DNA of 64,000 bases, taken from contig OY992540.1 in the NCBI GenBank assembly GCA_963921195.1, positions 177,973,896 to 178,037,895 on the forward strand, written 5' to 3'. The DNA comes from Pegoplata infirma (taxonomy: Eukaryota; Arthropoda; Insecta; Diptera; Anthomyiidae). Both the position numbers and the translations under genes were made by a program. Below are positions 1-11,136 of this stretch, in pieces (the first letter of the stretch is position 1; every line of letters begins with the position of its first letter). The notes beneath the pieces are model-generated. The model was not told the origin of the DNA, did not search any database, and worked only from the letters and a program-made list of their open reading frames with translations.

Positions 1-870
1 TTTTAAAATTTTCATATATCAAAAAATGTTTTTTTAACATTTTTTAAAGTGACGATTTTTTGACGACTTTTTTTAAAACTTTTGACGATTTTGACGACTT
101 TTTCTCCGAATTTTGACGATTTTTCACAAAAAAAGCCTGGCAGCACTGTATACATCTTATTACTTGCGCGTTTTGTCTGTAAAAAGTTGGCATCACTGTT
201 CATTGAAAATTATTTGTTTAATTTAATATTAAAAATATGCTAGATTTTGTTAAATTGCATTGTGCCTACATTAATTATTTAAAATAGTGCATTTGAAATG
301 GTTTGTGGACAAAACAGTTACAGAAACTGAATTTTGTGATCAACTATTATTGTATTTAAATGATATAAATTGTGACTTCGTTATTACTAGTGAAAAATTA
401 AAAACAAATTAATATAATTGTAAATATTATAATTGACCAAACTATTCTATCTTAACTACTACTATTATTTTTTCAAATCACAAACAACTACCAAGCAAAA
501 AAAACTGCTTTCCTACAAGAATTGATGGACCTTCCCCTAGTTCGCTGTCATGGGCATTACATATATAAAGAATTAGTGTGAGTAAGTTATCCACAGATTT
601 CCCACCCCCTATTTTGGGAATTCGGAAATGCTACCCAATTTTTGGCTAAGCTGCAGTTTACGGGGCACACAAAAATTAAAAAAAATATACCACTTCTTTA
701 GAATAAAAAAAATAAAAAAAAGGCTAAAGTGCACATTACGGAGCACAAATATTTTGGCAAAAAAAAAATATGTCACCCCCTTTAGAATTAAAAAAGAAAA
801 AAACCGAAAATAAAATTTAAGGGGGCTGGGACCCGGTGGACCCCCTGGAGCTAAAAACCGCCCCACCACA
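1..870. other. AT-rich intergenic sequence, no gene seen
   Basis: Long A/T runs with short open frames of low complexity only. The stretch at about 600-860 is somewhat richer in G and C and contains two similar pieces mentioning a cggggcacac/cggagcacaa motif, so it may be a decayed repeat. No domain, splice pattern or RNA gene could be recognised. Confidence 0.5.
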
Positions 871-879
871 CACATGTGG

Positions 880-911
880 GCAAATTACCTTTCAAATGAA
901 AGGTAATTTGC
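880..911. repeat. Perfect 14-bp hairpin
   Basis: The arms GCAAATTACCTTTC and GAAAGGTAATTTGC are perfect inverse complements around the 4-nt loop AAAT. The sequence to its right differs in character from that to its left, so it may be an element end. No function is implied. Confidence 0.7.
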
Positions 912-1479
912 TAACGATTGCAAATATGTATTTTTTGTATGTATTTTAACAATATTGTAACCCCTAAATCCTTTTTAGTAACTTTCAGTTCAATAATTAA
1001 GCCATTCAATAATTACCCAGCAAAATTTGGCATTACCAGTAATGGGTTTTGTAACACAGCTCTACAAATGTAAGGTTTGTCGCTGCGTTTTGAATTATTG
1101 AAACTAAAAGGTATAATATTTGATGCACTGAATCCAAATCTGCAACCCAAATTTTTCTATCACATCTAGATTTTGTGTAAATCGCGGTTAAAATGTTGAA
1201 AAATTGCGTTTTTGGTCCTTTTTAAAAACGAATAAAATAAGAACGCAACATGCTATTGACTTCGTTTTAAGTTTATCGTATAATTTGGAATTTAATCTCT
1301 AAGATAGGATAATATTACTTATTTGGAAATTTAATTTTCCAACATGGTAAAAAAATCATAAACAAAAAACTCCATTTTGAAAATATATATTGTTTAACGC
1401 AAAGTTTTTTTTTAATAAACATATGAAAACCAACAAAGTTTTTTTTTAAATTCAGGTAATGAAAAAATATTATGTATAT

Positions 1480-1960
1480 TAGGCGTCCCGAAAATTAGAA
1501 ACTTTTGAATTTTGTGTCGGAATACTTGCCTAACGCTAGCCACTAAGGAGCTGATTGTGGGAAAATTTACGTAGTGGAACTGCAGTTGGCAAGAAGCGGT
1601 CCAAGTTGGAAAAATATCGTATTTTGACATAAATTAATGTTCAAAGTTTTTGACCAAATGGGCTCAAAAATTGGTAAATTTGGCGTACTTTTTGGTATCC
1701 GTCTTTGGATTTTGAGTCTTCCGATGCTGATGTTAAACACAAAAATTATTTATACATATTAACAAATTTTTCTTTAAGAATTGAATATGTTAATCATATT
1801 AAAATATATAAAAAAATGTCGAAATTCGTAATTTTTCCAACTTTGACCGATGGTTGCAAGTACCTTTGCAAATTTTTTATTCATAAATTTTCCCACAATT
1901 TCGACTCAAAATTCGAAAAATTAATATTTTTGGGACGCTTTATTGAACATAACTTCACCA
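1480..1960. repeat. Imperfect foldback repeat
   Basis: Sequence at about 1480-1632 read on the minus strand resembles about 1810-1945 read on the plus strand. Both include a stretch close to ATGTCRAAATWCG, then TTTTTCCAACTT, AAATTTTCCCACAAT and a final GGGACGC. The short frames on the two strands share the residues IFPT for this reason and are not genes. This is probably a decayed MITE with arms of about 150 bp. Confidence 0.5.
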
Positions 1961-1989
1961 TTTACAGATTTAAATTGAAAAATATTATT

Positions 1990-2290
1990 TATAATTCGAA
2001 GATTCTACTTGTTATTCAATGATTACATTTGTAATTACAAGATTTCATTTGTAATTCGAAGAATCTGTTTGTAATTTGAAAATAAAAATTTTAATTCTAA
2101 AATTCAAGTAGTAATTTGAAAAAGATCAATTGTAATTTAAATTTACAAAAAAGCAATTGTTATTGATTATTTAGAATTACAATTGACCATTTTCGAATTA
2201 AAATTGATCTTTTTCGACTTACAATACTTTTTCTTAATTACAATTGAGATTTTTTGAATTAACATTGTCTTTTTAGAATTAAAAATAAAA
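1990..2290. repeat. Short-period degenerate repeat
   Basis: A 20-30-bp phrase containing TTGTAATT, GAATTACAATT or AATTAAAATTGA recurs around ten times. The first half reads mostly as TTTGTAATT and the second half mostly as its complement AATTACAA, so the array turns over near 2150. No gene is seen here or in 2400-2820. Confidence 0.5.
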
Positions 2291-2825
2291 TTTTTATAAG
2301 CCAATTTTATAGAGTTCGTAATAGCAATTCCATTGAATGTTCTTTGGGCACAAATATAGCAAAATAAGTCTGGATGGTTAGCACAATTTCTTTTAGCCAT
2401 CGTGATTATAATCTTTATAAATATATTATAATATTATAATATTTATAAATATCGATTAAACTGTTTCTGAATATTTCTTCAAAATTTTTGTCCAAATATT
2501 TGTCTATAATTTTATACTTTCAACATTTTTAAATTTTTGTCAACAAACGCAAATAGTTCGTTATTACATTTTAAAAATATTTGTTTACGAAAAAGTCACA
2601 GTTGGTAGAAAGAAATTTTTCCTCTAGTCATATTTTGTCCCTTATTGAGTAATTAAATACATTGCCATTATAATTTATAAAACAATATAAATTTGAAAAA
2701 TTTGACTGCCAATTAATTTGTAATAAAAACTTAATTAACCATTCCATTCTAAGGTATCTGCTTATATAATTCAGAAAGCCATCCACCAAATCTATTTAAA
2801 TCGGATATACTTTAATAATGTTTCG

Positions 2826-3093
2826 TTTCGTATGATCCTAACTCCGAAATGTGTATTTACGAAACACGTATCAAAGAGATTTAGTTCTGCAAAAAACTGC
2901 TTAAACTCAACATGGAGTAATTTTTTGGGTAAAAAAGATATATCGTTTCAAACTAAAACCCACCTGTATAATGCGGTTTGCCGTTCCATACAATCGTATG
3001 GAGCTCAAATATGGGGTCATTCACATTTTGACGAGGTTGATTGCTTACAAAGATACTTTGTCAAACGTGTTATTAATTTACCGAAATTCACAC
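2826..3093 (+). pseudogene. LINE ORF2 fragment (post-RT region)
   Basis: About 89 codons of the region just downstream of the reverse transcriptase palm. Landmarks are ILTPKCVFTKHV, NSTWSNFLGKKDISF, AVCRSIQSYGAQIWGHSHFD and RYFVKRVINLP. They match, phrase by phrase, LLTPTMSFTKHI, NVTWKNFTGRKDVSI, AVCRSIQAYGSQIWGFSNFD and RYFTKRILNLP in the intact LINE at 19662-24406, which lies on the opposite strand. The fragment has lost the endonuclease and RT core and ends abruptly at an (ATTT)n run at 3096-3121. It is an old relative of that LINE family, truncated at both ends. Confidence 0.75.
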
Positions 3094-3171
3094 CGAATTA
3101 TTTTTATTTATTTATTTATTTAATCGATGTTACACAAAAACCGAGCCCAGAGGGCCATATATGGTTTAAAA

Positions 3172-3368
3172 CATAGAGAAACATAGAGGCGAAGGTGAAA
3201 GAAAACATAATATCACTATCTTTTTCTAATTTCTCACACGTACGTTGTCGATGTGAATTCAAAACACAATACATGTTTACAAGTCGTACTTTGTCAACAA
3301 ATACATGTATACAAGTTGTACTTTGACAACTCAATTTTTGACGCCTTCGCCTCTATGTATACTCTATG
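3172..3368. mobile_element. hAT-like MITE with 8-bp target duplication
   Basis: The terminal inverted repeats are CATAGAGAAACATAGAGG at the left and CCTCTATGTATACTCTATG at the right. They are flanked by identical 8-bp copies of GTTTAAAA at 3164-3171 and 3369-3376, which fits the hAT target preference (T at position 2, A at position 7). The interior has a direct repeat around TACATGT.TACAAGT.GTACTTTG. The element has no coding capacity. Confidence 0.65.
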
Positions 3369-3627
3369 GTTTAAAAATACAACTCAAAACATACTACTTA
3401 ACAAACAAATAAAAGAATATGCATATATAATAAATATCTAAAAATAATTAAGTACATTTTTTTTTTAATATAAAAAAAATAATTTTAAATCAAAAATAAA
3501 ATGGCAATTGAAATAATTTAAATGTAAAAAAAGCTAAAGGGTACCGGGTAGAAATATTAACAATAATATAAACAATCTCAATAACATTTGTGGTCTAAGC
3601 CATAATAAAATAGTCCAAGAAATAAAC

Positions 3628-4795
3628 TTACATCTCATTCCTCTGAATGTGCTTCAACAATTTACGTTTGTAAGTAGAACTAGAAAACTCAAAGGATTTT
3701 AAATTTTCTGGTAATTTATTGAAAATTCGTGCAACTCTTACATGAAAAGATCTTTCCACCAGGGAAGTTAGCTTAGGAATCAAAATTTGACAATTACGTG
3801 TAGATCGACTAAATGAAAAAAATGAAAGCAAATATTCAATAGTTCCCCTTTTAAACATATTGTAAAAGCAGAGTAAAAGCCTTATTTTCACAAAGTTATC
3901 AAATGAACAGCCCAAAAACTTCGCAACATACGTTGATACATGATTTCGAAGTCTTAAGCAGTATAGATATCGCATAACTCTATTGAACAGTACTAAAAGT
4001 TTCTTCATATGACACCCAAGTGTGCCAGTATATACTTCAATACCATATAAAAATATAGGCATAACCAATGAATGAATAATCATAACTTTGATATGCATTG
4101 GTAAGCATAAGTTGACGTTAGAAAGTCTACGTAATGAATAATTAACTCTAGAAGTAACGAAATTAATATGTCTTTCAAATTTTAATTTATTATCTAACCA
4201 TAAGCCCAGACAGTACATTTGGTCCACAAATTCAACTCTCGTACCATGAATAATAATATCTAAGTTTGGAACAGAAGAACCAAAAAACATAGCCTTTGTT
4301 TTAAGAGCATTAATACAAAGTCGATTACGCACCATCCAGTTTGATAAATTGGAAATGCAAAAATTTATCATTTGTTGCAAAACATCCTCAAACTGTCTCT
4401 AACCACTAAATAAAAACATTAAATCATCTGCGTAAGCAAATGGTAAACATGACGTCATATTGAAATCCATGAAAATATCATTGATATACATATTAAAAAG
4501 TAAAGGCCCAAGGACTGATCCTTGAGGCACCCCACTTTTAACCGGTAAAACACCCGAAAACCTACTACCAATAGAAACGTAGTAAAAAATCCAACATAAG
4601 GAAAAACCAATTTTAGAAATTTTATCGGAATACCATCACATCCAATAGCATTTGTCTTAACAGATTCCACAGCAATAATTAATTCATTGATGTCAACTGA
4701 TCGAAATGAAAACCCTTCTACCCCATTGAGGTTAATATCATCTGTTAAATCATCTTCTTGATTAGATACAAAATACTGATTTAAAGCTTCAACAT
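3628..4795 (-). pseudogene. Internally deleted LINE reverse transcriptase
   Basis: Read on the minus strand, residues resembling an RT N-terminal segment (SVDINELIIAVESVKTNAIG, then CDGIPIKFLKLVFPYVG) end at a frameshift. The frame then resumes at SGVPQGSVLGPLLFNMYIND, FAYADDLMFLFSG and an ordinary non-LTR thumb and C-terminal region (250 codons, 3628-4380). The segment that should hold motif A (the first catalytic Asp) and the QxGFR block, roughly 130-150 codons, is missing. A stop codon follows the YADD block. The architecture is that of I/Jockey-type LINEs, but I cannot fix the clade. It cannot encode a working enzyme. Confidence 0.75.
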
Positions 4796-4799
4796 CGAT

Positions 4800-7050
4800 T
4801 TCAAAAAAACCGTTGCATAAAGTTTTATATAAAATTACTTCAAATATTTTGTTTTATCAAATTATATAAAAAAGAAGAGAGAATTTTGAAGTTCATATGT
4901 AATAATATAAACGAACTTTAAAACATATGTTATTATATAAAAGTCAATATTTTCTGTTATATAATTTTATATAAGAAAACAAATTGAAGTGCAAATATAT
5001 AAAATCACATATAACGCAACAAAAAATGCATATAGATTTATAAAATAATATATGTATACATATATAAAACTATATATAATTATATATGATCTTTTTTACT
5101 CGGGTAGACAATTTTAGATAATTTCTGATACAGCCAATTTTGAGATCAGATTAGATCAATTAAGAGCTGCTACCAGATTAATTAAGATATAATTAAATAA
5201 AGGACCAGATTAATTTTTTTACTCGCCCGAGTAAAAAAGAGTTATGTATAGCCGTGACAAATTAGATCCCAAATATGGTGGACACAATTGTTTCAAATAT
5301 TATCTTCGGTTATCCCACAAGATCTGAACAGATAATCTTATATATAATATGATACGTAAAATGGGTCTATCTGGTTTTATCAGTTTGATCCAGACTGATA
5401 CAATATAAAATAAATTGAGACTATAAGACATAAATATATATTGTTAGATATTGCTCTACATAAAGAACATATTTTTGTATATAACATTTTATAGCGTGCA
5501 TATGATTATATATAATGTTATCCAACTTATATGACGTTATAAAGAGCAATATATGATCAGTTATAATGGTTTTAAATTATATTTAATCGTATCAGTTTTC
5601 TCCAACTGATATAATTATATAGACCCAATTCACGTATCACATTATATATAAGGTTATCCCGCTAGATCATAAAATATACCCGTAGATAATTATTAAAGTA
5701 TTTGTATCCGCCATATTTGGGATATAATTAGTTATGAACTTTTTTTCTTTTTTTACTAGGGCGGGTAATAATAGCAAAATTATATAATCAGATGTAATTA
5801 TATAAAAAATATAAAATTGTATAAAACTGTATAAAACTATATAGAGTTACATAAAATTATATATAATTTTATATAATATTAAAACAAAATTTCATGATTT
5901 ATATAAAACTTGATATAATTTTATATAACTTTATAAAATTATATATTGTTTTATATAATTTGATATAGTTGTATATAATTATATCTGATTATATAAATTT
6001 GCTGTTGTTATATAAAAATAGGGGTCCAAATTTCGCATAAAATTATATAAAAAATTTATCAAAACATAAGTAACATTGATAAAATTTTATATGGTTTTAT
6101 CGGCTCATTTTTCGCATCAAATTCAATATAATTCTATATAATCATATATGATGTTTATAAAATTATATACAACTATATAAAAACTTTTTTACTCGGGAAC
6201 TCCAAAAATGTTTGTGCCCGAGTAAAAAAAAAAACTTTTTAGATCTAATTTGATCTCAAAATTGGCTGTATCAAGTTGGATCAAATATTGATCTAATTGT
6301 ATTATTTTAGATACACAAATATAAAAAATGATAAAATTAGATCCGAATTTTGGTCACATCCAATTAAATCCACTTGATCTTATTTTATATAAATTAATAT
6401 AGATTTATATAGTTACATAAAGTCAGATATATTTATGTATAGCCTCAGATAAGAAAATGAAGCCTCAATAAATCTTAGATAAAATTAGATCTGAACATAT
6501 AAAAAGTCCTATATAATTTAATATCATTGTATCAAGTTATATATCATTATATCAAAACTTTTTTACTAGGGTGTCTTAGAAAATTTAAAAACATTTTTTC
6601 GGAACTTAAAAATTTTTCAAAAAAATAAAATTTCTCCTAAAAACATTTTCAATGATTATTTTACTCCAAAAAAAATTGCCAAAAAAAATTTTGTGTCCGG
6701 GACTTTGGAAAATTTTTTAGGACTCCGAGTAAAAAGGAATTTATATAAATGTATATTATTTTATATGTTTTCATAAAACCATATAAAACTATATGAGTCA
6801 AAGTATAAAATTATATCTCACTTTGAAATTTTCCAATTTTTTTAAATGATGTCTTATAAAATCATATCTAATTATATTGTTCATAATATATTAATATAAA
6901 TGGTAGATGTAATCATACGTTGCACATAAAACTTAATCCGATTTCATGCATTATTATACGTGACTTTATATCTAATTATGTATAGGACTTTACTAAACAA
7001 AAAATCCAGTATCAATTTATGTATAATTATATATGACTAATATAATACCA
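4800..7050. repeat. AT-rich decayed elements with CCCGAGTAAAAAA ends
   Basis: No gene. The stretch is about 80 percent A+T and full of ATATAA-type words. It is punctuated by the motif CCCGAGTAAAAAA or its complement at about 5090, 5226, 6186, 6218 and 6727 (the last degenerate), plus ACTAGGG variants at 5755 and 6560. These look like ends of several short TIR elements inserted beside or into each other. Confidence 0.55.
5226..5763. mobile_element. Palindromic AT-rich TIR element (CCCGAG family)
   Basis: The left end begins CCCGAGTAAAAAAGAGTTAT and the right end finishes CTTTTTTTACTAGGGCGGG. The inverted similarity continues inward past ATCCCAAATATGGYGG, about 55 bp in. The inner parts are also roughly mirror-symmetrical (TATCTGGTTTTATCAG region against TATCAGTTTTCTCCAAC region). 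It is non-coding, probably a MITE. Confidence 0.5.
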
Positions 7051-7945
7051 CCCGAGTAAAAAAAAATTATATGACGCAATATTTAATTATATATGAACAG
7101 ATATGCTTTTATGTAAATCCATATTAAATTTGATCCGAAAATTGGCGGATCGAATATTATACGATTATATCAAATTCTATTATTTTTGATAAAATAATAT
7201 CAAATTTGATTAAGTTTGATCCCAAAAATGGGTCTATCCAATTGTATTAAATCATATCTTATCTGTTAAAATTAGATAAATTTTTATATTATTAGATGAA
7301 ATGTGGTAAAATTTTTTGGAATTTTAAACGTGAAATTAGAAATTATTTTATCAGATTGGATACATTGTCGGAATTTTTTCGGGACTTAGCAAATTATTAA
7401 AAATTTGTCAATTTTTTTTTTCTAAAATAATTTTTAAGGGATTTAAAAATTCCAAAAATGTTTGTGTCTTAGAAAATTTAAAAACATTTTTTCGGAACTT
7501 ATAAATTTTTCAAAAAAATAAAATTTCTCCTAAAAACATTTTCAATGAATTTTTTATTCCAAAAAAAATTGCCAAAAAAATTTTGTGTCCGGGACTTTGG
7601 AAAATTTTCATAAAATTTTTGAGGGCTTCAAAATTTTTTAATTTTTTTATTATCCGGGACTTAGAAAATTTTGAAAAATTTTTTCGGGATATAATTATAA
7701 ATAAAATCATATATCTTTTTATCTGCCATATCAAAAAATCCCCGACCTTATATGTCATATCTAATTTCATATAGATCGGTATATAAATAAATATGAATAT
7801 GTATGTTATTATATTAAAAAATAAGGAAAAATACAATGCTATATATAAACTTATATGTCCATATCAAAGTTCATGCATAACCATATATAAATATAAAAAA
7901 TTTTATAAAAGCATATATGATTATATCAGATCTTTTTTACTCGGG
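7051..7945. mobile_element. Uninterrupted ~895-bp copy of the CCCGAG element
   Basis: Starts CCCGAGTAAAAAAAAATTAT and ends AGATCTTTTTTACTCGGG, giving a 13-bp TIR. It matters as a reference: its inner sequence (CGGGATATAATTATAAATAA, then GATCGGTATATAAAT, then AAAATAAGGAAAAATACAAT, then CATATATGATTATATCAGAT) recurs in the same order at 14526-24990 and in part at 25204-37224. There it is cut by large insertions. It therefore supplies empty sites for the Harbinger, MITE, DINE-like and Helitron insertions. Confidence 0.6.
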
Positions 7946-8269
7946 CATTTAAAACTATATATGGTTCCATACTAAAAAAATTTCCAACAAAAATAATAGA
8001 TATAATTATATGTGTCTTAAACGATAACATATCTGTGTTTGTATGGCACTATATATACGCAAATTTCGTCTAAACTCATTATATATTTATAAATGGTCGC
8101 ATATGTAATGGAATATATATTTTGATATAATCATGTATAAAAAAAATATTTTTTTGACCAAACAACTAGCCATATATGATTATATATGCCAGTATTTCAA
8201 AATTTATTTTTGTGTTTCAACATATATGGTTATACAAAACTTTTTATTGTATCATATAAGATTACATAT

Positions 8270-8960
8270 GATTTTTGGGAACCCGAGTTCGATTCCCGGC
8301 CCAGTCGAGAAAAAAAGTTTTTTTTTTATTTTTTTTTTTAAATAGAAAACACTTTTTTATTGCGTTTAATTTTTTTAGAACTAAAAAATTTTCATTTTTG
8401 GAATTTTTGCAATCATTTTTAAAAAATTATTTTTCTTTTATATAGTTATATATAACTATATTTGATTTATTATAAAATTATCTATAATTTTTGAGAACCT
8501 GAGTTCGATTCCAGAAAAAAAAATATATTTTTTTTATTTTTTTTAAATAGAAAACACTTTTTTATTGCTTTTATTTTTTTTAGAACTAAAAATTTTTCTT
8601 TTTTTTAATTTTTGCAATCATTTTTAAAAAATTATATTGCTTTTATATAGTTATATATAACAATATTTAATTTATTATAAAATTATCTATCATTTTTGGG
8701 AACCCGAGTTCGATTCCAGAAAAAAATATATTTTTTTATTTTTTTTTTTAAATAGAAAACACTTTTTTATTGCATTTGTTTTTTTAGAACTTACAAAATT
8801 TTACTTTTTGAAATTTTGCAATCATTTTTAAAAATTTATGTTTAAAATTAAAATTAAAAATTTATAATTAATAATAGCTATATTTGGTTTAAATTATCAA
8901 ATTTTCAATGATTTTTGGAACCCGATCTCAAATCTAATTCTTATTTCCTGATTCCATGAA
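8270..8960. repeat. ~210-bp tandem repeat with a tRNA B-box-like core
   Basis: Four units spaced 205-216 bp apart carry the phrase GGGAACCCGAGTTCGATTCC (at about 8279, 8494, 8700, with a degraded copy at about 8915). Each is followed by AAATAGAAAACACTTTTTTA and ATTTTTGCAATCATTTTTAA. GAGTTCGATTCC resembles a Pol III B box or tRNA T-loop. No full tRNA fold was found. Confidence 0.6.
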
Positions 8961-9498
8961 AAATTTCAAACTTATAAGCGAAAGTCTTATTTCACTTTGG
9001 ACGCCTATGACTTAGAAATAAGGCATACCGCTAAATTAAAATTATTCTTTAAGCTTACCATGGAAGCCCCTAATAGCGCTGTACGTCATTCCACTTTTTT
9101 TTTTTTTTTGCAAATTTTATCAAAAATTTTCTAAGTCTTTTTGAAAATTGTGTACAAGTGAATAACATATTTAATTGGATGTAATCATATATTACTATAT
9201 GTTAGATCAATTTGATATAATTAGATACGATCAATTTATTTAAAACTAATGGCGTTTTCTTTTCTGGCAAAAAATGTAGCATTTTGTAACATTTTTTTTA
9301 TTCTACGAATTTTTTGTGTTCTTTTCTAAAAAAAATGCACACTTATAAAAAAATATTATGTTCTTTTCTTAAAATATTGCCTGCATTTGAGGTAAAAAAT
9401 GCATATTTTCCACCCCGAAATCAAATGACGGGGTGAAAAATTGCCCTGATATTCTCTCATGTAGCAAAACTCAAATTAAGCGAACAAGTTAACTGGTG

Positions 9499-9571
9499 CT
9501 GTTGTGGTGCAGAGGATGTGTCGTGGCATGTGACACCGGAGGTCCGGGGTTCAAATCCCGGTATGGACAAA
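9499..9571 (+). ncRNA. tRNA-like Pol III promoter module (SINE-like head)
   Basis: A-box-like TGGTGCAGAGG at 9506-9516 is followed 32 bp later by a B box, GGTTCAAATCC, at 9549-9559. A long T run (a Pol III terminator) starts about 12 bp later. The 7-nt segments that should form an acceptor stem do not pair, and the central hairpin GTGTC/GACAC has a 9-nt loop. I read it as a tRNA-derived relic or SINE head, not a working tRNA. Confidence 0.45.
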
Positions 9572-9800
9572 TTTTTTTTTTTTTTTTTTATTCTGGTATT
9601 TTTTTTTATTCCATTACGTATTATTTTTTATTTAATAATGTTTTTTTTTTTTAATAATTTAATCATTTTTAAAAAAAAAAAAAAAGTAAATTTTCATATA
9701 AAATCGACAAAATTTGTTAATTTTTTGGGGTTTTTTTTTTTTTTAAGTTTAAATAATTAAAAAAAAATAATTTAAAGCAAAAAATAAAAAATATGTAATG

Positions 9801-9868
9801 GCCATCGCCGGGATTCGAACCTGAGCTGCCAGCAATATAAGCGAAACACACATCCATCGAACCAGCAA
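9801..9868 (-). ncRNA. tRNA-like module, minus strand
   Basis: On the minus strand TGGTTCGATGG (A-box-like, 9854-9864) precedes GGTTCGAATCC (a perfect B-box consensus, 9811-9821). Text between the boxes (GATGTGTGTTTCGC) resembles the plus-strand module at 9499. The T-arm pairs only partly and no acceptor stem forms, so it is a relic or SINE-like sequence. Confidence 0.45.
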
Positions 9869-10043
9869 ATCAGGGCAATTTGCGTACAAAAGAGCATTTT
9901 TTGTGTTCTTTTCTGAGTGAAAAAAATGCAACATCGTTTCAGGGCCATGTCAACATTTTAAAAGTAAACATTTTAACAATGCAAAATTTTTTGTTCAGAA
10001 AAGAAAACACCATAAGTCTTTTAAAGTTGTTGTTTGCTAACAA

Positions 10044-10120
10044 CGTTTGCTGGTCTAGAGGGTAGAGATTGCGATTACAAAACGGAAGACTTGTGGTTCT
10101 AATCCCCGTCCGTTCGAAGT
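10044..10120 (+). ncRNA. tRNA-like module followed by a T run
   Basis: TGGTCTAGAGG (10051-10061) matches the A-box consensus and GGTTCTAATCC (10095-10105) the B-box consensus, 33 bp apart. A T15 terminator-like run begins at about 10121. There is no convincing cloverleaf. It is the third such module in 620 bp. Confidence 0.45.
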
Positions 10121-10249
10121 TTTTTTTTTTTTTATTTATTTTCAGTTTGACATTATTATATCTAAAAATAAATCTAAAAACAGAAACATTTTTTGGATAA
10201 AAATGTATCCAATAATTTTTTTATAAAATCAAGATATCAGATATTATAA

Positions 10250-10465
10250 GATAACTTTGGCGCGGCCAAATTTCGGATGAAATTACATTATATAATATCC
10301 AATTTAATATAAAATCATGATATTGGATATTTTAAGATAACTTTGGCGCGGCCAATTTCCGGATGAAATTACATCATATCATATCATATTTAATACAAAA
10401 TCATGATAATAGATAATTTGGGATAACTTTGGCGCGGCCAATTTCCGGATGAAATCACATACAAT
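10250..10465. repeat. ~86-bp tandem repeat, split by the next element
   Basis: Three copies of GATAACTTTGGCGCGGCCAA followed by CCGGATGAAATTACAT lie at about 10250, 10333 and 10420. A fourth copy (GGCGCGGCCAATTTTCGGAT) lies at 14412, immediately right of the TIR element at 10490-14384. That element therefore landed within or at the edge of this array. Confidence 0.65.
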
Positions 10466-11136
10466 CAAATATTAAACTGTAACTTCATATGAGGAGTCGC
10501 AGAACAAAACGTACTTTTTCGCATTTTTTGACAAATTGATTTTTTGTTCTTTTTATATTATTTGGTTCGAAATCTATCAGAAAAAATGTTCATAGCGTGA
10601 ATTATTTTTGTTTTTCATCAAGAAAATGGATTCCTTAAAAATTGGTGTGTAACAAATCGTACTTTTCTGCTTATTTTTTTTATCAAAACGTACTTTTTTC
10701 ATTGTATTTCATATGCAAGACTTTTTATAATTTTATAATATGCAATTTTACTCTAATATTCCATATTCCATATATAGTACATATAAATGCCCACCAAGAT
10801 TTTTTTAAGCATTCTTGCAGGCCAGTGAAGGATTTCCCCCTTATTTTTGTTATTGGGGTATTTACACCTCACAACTACAGTATGGGGGTACAATAACTTT
10901 GCCAATTCGTGTGTAACGTATCTAAATATGGGCTAATGAGGCTCTTTTGTAGTTTTTAATAAATAAGAAAATTTTTAAAACACTCGATCAAAATAGTATC
11001 GGCTAAAAAAATACGCACATCAAAACGTCGTTTTTAAATTATTTTTAAACAAAACGTATTTTTTTCACTATTTTTTAACAAAACGTACTTTTTCCAAAGT
11101 AAAAGTGGTTTTCTATTAAACATCCTTAATATATAA

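Larger units (their letters stand above)
9245..10015. mobile_element. Putative TIR element carrying two tRNA-like modules
   Basis: TAATGGCGTTTTCTTTTCTG at the left end mirrors CAGAAAAGAAAACACCATAA at the right end (17 of 20 positions). A further internal pair, TTTTGTGTTCTTTTCT, occurs near 9308 and 9899. Between the ends lie one plus-strand and one minus-strand tRNA-like module and long A/T tracts. I could not find a convincing target duplication, so the mobile-element call is tentative. Confidence 0.4.

Noticed and set aside
609..875. Open frames of 60-90 codons near the left end on both strands
   Set aside because: Both read the same low-complexity Lys/Phe-rich sequence on opposite strands, have no domain and lie in repeat-like DNA.
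9494..10120. True tRNA genes
   Set aside because: A and B boxes are good, but acceptor and anticodon stems do not pair and loop sizes are wrong, so they are annotated as tRNA-like modules only.
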